From Streptomyces ipomoeae 91-03 (lineage in GTDB: Bacteria; Actinomycetota; Actinomycetes; Streptomycetales; Streptomycetaceae), in assembly GCF_000317595.1 (NCBI RefSeq), contig NZ_AEJC01000290.1, positions 1 through 44,333 on the forward strand: a DNA stretch of 44,333 nucleotides, given 5' to 3'. The position numbers and the translations under genes are program-made. The notes under the pieces are model-generated. The model saw only the letters and a list, made by a program, of their open reading frames with translations. It searched no databases and was not told the DNA's origin. The stretch's first letter is position 1, and each line of letters opens with the position of its first letter. Below, one piece after another: positions 41,600-44,333 of the stretch.

Positions 41600-41880
41600 C
41601 TCACGTCCTCCTGTGGGGGGGTTGGCCGGAGAGAGTTGTGGGGACCCTCGCCGACCGGAAGGCGTACGGACATGGAGGCGCCGGACAACAAAAAGCGCCG
41701 CGTCCATGCCAACTTGCGCCGCCAACTATTCCGAGGCGCACAGGGGGCACACAAGGTCGACTTCAGGCCGGGCGCGCAACGAGGGCGCACGCCCCCTATG
41801 CCATTACCGTCCGGTAACGCACCACGGGAATTCGCACTGCAAACACACGACGCGACAGCCGCTTACGCAACCCGTGAGGT
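41600..41880. promoter_or_regulatory. Promoter region of the streptogrisin D-like gene
   Basis: This 281-bp gap follows the slipin stop and precedes the protease start on the same strand. It contains the inverted repeat TTACCG-TC-CGGTAA (41804-41817), about 205 bp upstream of the TTG start, in an A/T-enriched stretch. No gene is supported. Confidence 0.4.
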
Positions 41881-42858
41881 CTAGTCCTGTCCGAAACTCA
41901 ACCCTTCCGGGTCTGGATCCAAGCGAGGCACCCGTGACGGAAGTTGCTCCTGCACCGGTTGCCGATCATCGGCGGAGGACTGGGGAGCGTTCTCGGGGAC
42001 CGGCCGCTGAGCCCACTCGCTGAGCCGCTGCGGAACCGACGGCGGCTGCCGCGGGGGCGATTGCGACGGCTGCGGCGCCACCGGCTGCGGACCCGGACCC
42101 TGTTGGGCCCTCTCCAGGAACCTCAACAGCTCCACCGGGAAGGGCAGGACAAGCGTGGAGTTCTTCTCGGCGGCCACGGCCACCACCGTCTGCAGCAGCC
42201 GGAGTTGGAGCGCGGAGGGGGTCTCGGCCATCTCCTGGGCCGCCTCGGCGAGCTTCTTCGACGCCTGCAGCTCGGCGTCGGCGTTGATGACCCGGGCCCG
42301 CCGCTCACGGTCGGCCTCGGCCTGCCGGGCCATGGACCGCTTCATGGTCTCGGGCAGCGAGACGTCCTTGATCTCGACCCGGTCGATGCTGACGCCCCAC
42401 TCCACCGCCGGGCTGTCGATCATCAGCTCCAGCCCCTGGTTGAGCTTCTCGCGGTCGGAGAGCAGATCGTCCAGCTCGCTCTTGCCGATGATGGACCGCA
42501 GCGAGGTCTGCGCCATCTGCGAGACCGCGAACCGGTAGTCCTCCACCCGCACGACGGCGTCCGCCGGCGAGGTCACCTTGAAGTAGACGACGGCGTCCAC
42601 CCGGACCGTGACGTTGTCCCGGGTGATGCCCTCCTGCGCGGGCACCGGCATCGTCACGATCTGCATGTTGACCTTCTGCAGCCGGTCGACGAACGGCACG
42701 ATCATCGTGAACCCCGGCCCGCGCACCTTCGACCGCAGCCGGCCCAGCCGGAACACCACCCCCCGCTCGTACTGCTTCACCACCCGCGCCGCCGACATCA
42801 CGTACACCCCGCCGACACACGCGAGGGAGACCCCCGCCGTCACCAGCTCCTCGACCAT
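41881..42858 (-). CDS. SPFH/Band 7 slipin (stomatin-like) protein
   Basis: This 325-residue membrane-attached protein has an N-terminal hydrophobic segment (about residues 5-24), a Band 7 domain (about 25-200; YERGVVFRLGRL, GPGFTMIVPFVD, RDNVTVRVDAVVYFKV) and a coiled-coil stretch (about 185-235; RQAEADRERRARVINADAEL). It ends in a Pro/Gln-rich tail. Slipins form oligomeric membrane microdomain scaffolds. They usually pair with an NfeD protease-like gene, which is absent here. I chose ATG 42858; a GTG directly upstream (42861) is possible. The gene lies between two streptogrisin genes on the same strand, each with its own terminator or promoter region. Confidence 0.9.
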   Translation of the reverse strand: MVEELVTAGVSLACVGGVYVMSAARVVKQYERGVVFRLGRLRSKVRGPGFTMIVPFVDRLQKVNMQIVTMPVPAQEGITRDNVTVRVDAVVYFKVTSPADAVVRVEDYRFAVSQMAQTSLRSIIGKSELDDLLSDREKLNQGLELMIDSPAVEWGVSIDRVEIKDVSLPETMKRSMARQAEADRERRARVINADAELQASKKLAEAAQEMAETPSALQLRLLQTVVAVAAEKNSTLVLPFPVELLRFLERAQQGPGPQPVAPQPSQSPPRQPPSVPQRLSEWAQRPVPENAPQSSADDRQPVQEQLPSRVPRLDPDPEGLSFGQD

Positions 42859-42968
42859 CACGGCCCCCAGGGTCCGAAGTGGGCGTATGAGAGGCTCGCG
42901 GGCACGGCACGCGGTTCCGGCGCGCACATGCACGCGTCTCGACGGTAACTCCGCCGCCCGAACGAGGG

Positions 42969-43001
42969 CGAGCCCCCGCGCGTCGTACGCGCGGGGGCTC
43001 G
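42969..43001 (-). terminator. Terminator after the streptogrisin B-like gene
   Basis: CGAGCCCCCGCGCG and its exact complement form a 14-bp stem around TCGTA, about 100 nt past the protease stop and before the slipin start. Confidence 0.88.
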
Positions 43002-43095
43002 TCCGCTGCCGGCTGCGGTCAGCTGTCAGCGGTCGGGAGCGGGTGCCCGGGGGAAAGAGCACCGGCTCCTGTCGATCCGTCGGTCCTGTCAGGTC

Positions 43096-43998
43096 CTAGA
43101 AGACGCTGACACCGTAGGCGCTCAGGGCCTCGGTGACCGGCTGGAAGAAGGTCGTGCCGCCGGAGGTGCAGTTGCCGCTGCCGCCGGAGGTGAGACCGTA
43201 CGCCACACCGTTGCTGCCGTAGAGCGGGCCGCCGGAGTCGCCGGGCTCGGCGCAGACCGTGGTCTGGATCATGCCGTAGACGATGTCGCCGCCACCGTAG
43301 TTCACGGTCGCGTTGAGGGCGGTCACGCGTCCGGTGCGGGTACCGGTGGTGGAGCCGGTACGGATGACGTTCGTGCCCACGCTCGGGGTGGCCGCGCTGG
43401 TGATGTCCACGCTGCCGGCGGTGCCGTCCTTGGCGATGGACGTGTTGCTGTAGCGCACGATGCCGTAGTCGTTGGTCGGGAAGCTCGACCCGGTGGTCGG
43501 GCCGAGGACCGTGGTACGACCGGAGTTGGAGTACCAGGTGCCCGCACCGTCGGTGCAGTGTCCGGCGGTCAGGAAGTAGTAGGTGCTTCCGCTGCGGACG
43601 TTGAAGCCGAGGGAGCAGCGCCAGCTACTCGCATAGATGGCGTCGCCGCCCTTGATCAGCTTGTTGAACTTGCCCGGGGTCCGCTTGACCGTCAGGGCGT
43701 CGGCGTTGTCGCCCGCCGCCTCCTTGATCTTCGCGAGCTCCGCGTCGGAGACGGTGCTGTCGATGGTGAGCAGGACCTTGTCCGTCTTCGGGTCGATCGC
43801 CCAGGCGGTGCCCGGGACATCGGCCTTGAGCACCGATGAGCTGGCGCTCTTCAGCTCGGCGGCGCTGAAGGTCTGGGTGCCGGCCGCGTTGGCGGTGGGG
43901 ACCGTGACGGCGGCTGCGGCCGCGAGTCCGGCGGCCACGGCGATCAGCCGGGTCCGTCTCGCTATACCGCTGCGGGGGGTGGTGCGCGTGATCCTCAC
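43096..43998 (-). CDS. sprB: Streptogrisin B-like secreted serine protease
   Basis: This 300-residue prepro-protease aligns with Streptomyces griseus protease B over its full length. It has a signal peptide (residues 1-38, ending TANA), a propeptide of about 76 residues ([20 protein letters not shown]) and a mature enzyme from IKGGDAIY (residue 115). Triad residues are H147, D177 and S255 (GDSGGP), with conserved cysteine pairs. It is a broad-specificity secreted protease with a chymotrypsin fold. The GTG start has AGGAGG upstream. The gene is a paralogue of the protease gene 1.5 kb away but has the short propeptide. The symbol is by similarity; the A and B types are close. Confidence 0.92.
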   Translation of the reverse strand: MRITRTTPRSGIARRTRLIAVAAGLAAAAAVTVPTANAAGTQTFSAAELKSASSSVLKADVPGTAWAIDPKTDKVLLTIDSTVSDAELAKIKEAAGDNADALTVKRTPGKFNKLIKGGDAIYASSWRCSLGFNVRSGSTYYFLTAGHCTDGAGTWYSNSGRTTVLGPTTGSSFPTNDYGIVRYSNTSIAKDGTAGSVDITSAATPSVGTNVIRTGSTTGTRTGRVTALNATVNYGGGDIVYGMIQTTVCAEPGDSGGPLYGSNGVAYGLTSGGSGNCTSGGTTFFQPVTEALSAYGVSVF

Positions 43999-44231
43999 TA
44001 TTCGTTCCCTCCTAAAGGGAAGTCGGGGGCCCGCGTGGGGTCGGGGCCCGTGAGGCGCGAATCAAGGGCATTGGTCCGGATTCCGAACACGCCGTGCCCC
44101 TGACAAGGCGCTGCCGGGAAGTATTCGGCCGCACCGCCGATCCCCGCAAGGGTGCCTTTCGGCCGCACGGAATCCAACCGACGTGCGGGCCGGGCCAGTT
44201 GATCCCACCAGGGGATATGTGGGGGTTCTGT

Positions 44232-44333
44232 GTGAATCCCGAGCGGCCCCGGAAGGGGTCGGCGAAAAAGTCCGAAGAGGCTGAACTGGTCAAAGAAGTC
44301 GAAGAAGCCAAAGGAATCGACAAGGGGCTGCGG
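44232..44333 (+). CDS. Possible small charged protein, cut by the window edge
   Basis: A frame opens at GTG 44232 after GGGGG at suitable spacing and stays open to the window end (34 codons). It encodes a Lys/Glu-rich peptide (NPERPRKGSAKKS, then EEAELVKEVEEAKGID). The composition resembles a helical charged protein, but A-ending codons are unusually common for this genome. It diverges from the streptogrisin B-like gene; the 230 bp between hold that gene's promoter. It could equally be non-coding. Confidence 0.35.
   Translation, partial: MNPERPRKGSAKKSEEAELVKEVEEAKGIDKGLR

Overview
This window is chromosomal DNA from a high-GC actinomycete, almost certainly a Streptomyces. The pointers are very strong G/C bias at third codon positions, frequent GTG and TTG starts, many 4-nt translational overlaps, two streptogrisin-type proteases, an SGNH lipase of the S. 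rimosus type, and short GC-rich hairpins of the kind scattered through Streptomyces genomes. I see no rRNA, tRNA, CRISPR array, phage or intact insertion sequence. Most genes look like core or secretome genes.

Layout. 1-9 kb: CitMHS-type carboxylate transporter, molybdopterin oxidoreductase with a TetR regulator, homogentisate dioxygenase (hmgA) followed by a GntR regulator, and a stand-alone relative of the Type ISP restriction enzyme C-terminal domain. 8.3-10.9 kb: a TetR regulator divergent from a two-gene DrrAB-like exporter, with two near-identical operators in the gap and start region. 11-18.3 kb: sigK-rskA (ECF sigma factor and zinc-type anti-sigma factor) divergent from a DUF4331-TPR-NicO operon. 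Both sides carry matching -35/-10 elements with an identical 15-nt spacer. 18.3-22.5 kb: membrane Ser/Thr kinase, SGNH lipase and a secreted subtilisin. 22.7-32.5 kb: a surface-glycan locus with a small membrane protein, a FemAB-like acyltransferase, two GT2 glycosyltransferases, a polysaccharide deacetylase, a 1271-residue flippase fused to a second multi-spanning domain, and a convergent clan GH-A glycosidase. 32.6-38.4 kb: housekeeping-type genes (AAA ATPase, DUF72, YtrA-like GntR, tandem GNAT, DUF402, methyltransferase, a 44-residue basic protein, dienelactone hydrolase). 38.7-44.3 kb: secreted lipase, a degraded gene, a streptogrisin D-like protease, an SPFH/slipin protein and a streptogrisin B-like protease. 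A possible small gene runs off the right edge.

The most interesting unit is the SigK locus. The sigma factor probably transcribes both itself and the divergent operon. That operon encodes an exported, membrane-anchored DUF4331 protein, a membrane-anchored TPR protein and a NicO-family metal transporter with an exceptionally His-rich loop. This looks like an envelope metal or redox response whose effectors are uncharacterised. The second candidate is the glycan locus, where the genes overlap by a few bases and should be co-translated. Its flippase fusion carries, in frame, a copy of a repeat that is also present as intergenic DNA at about 8.27 kb.
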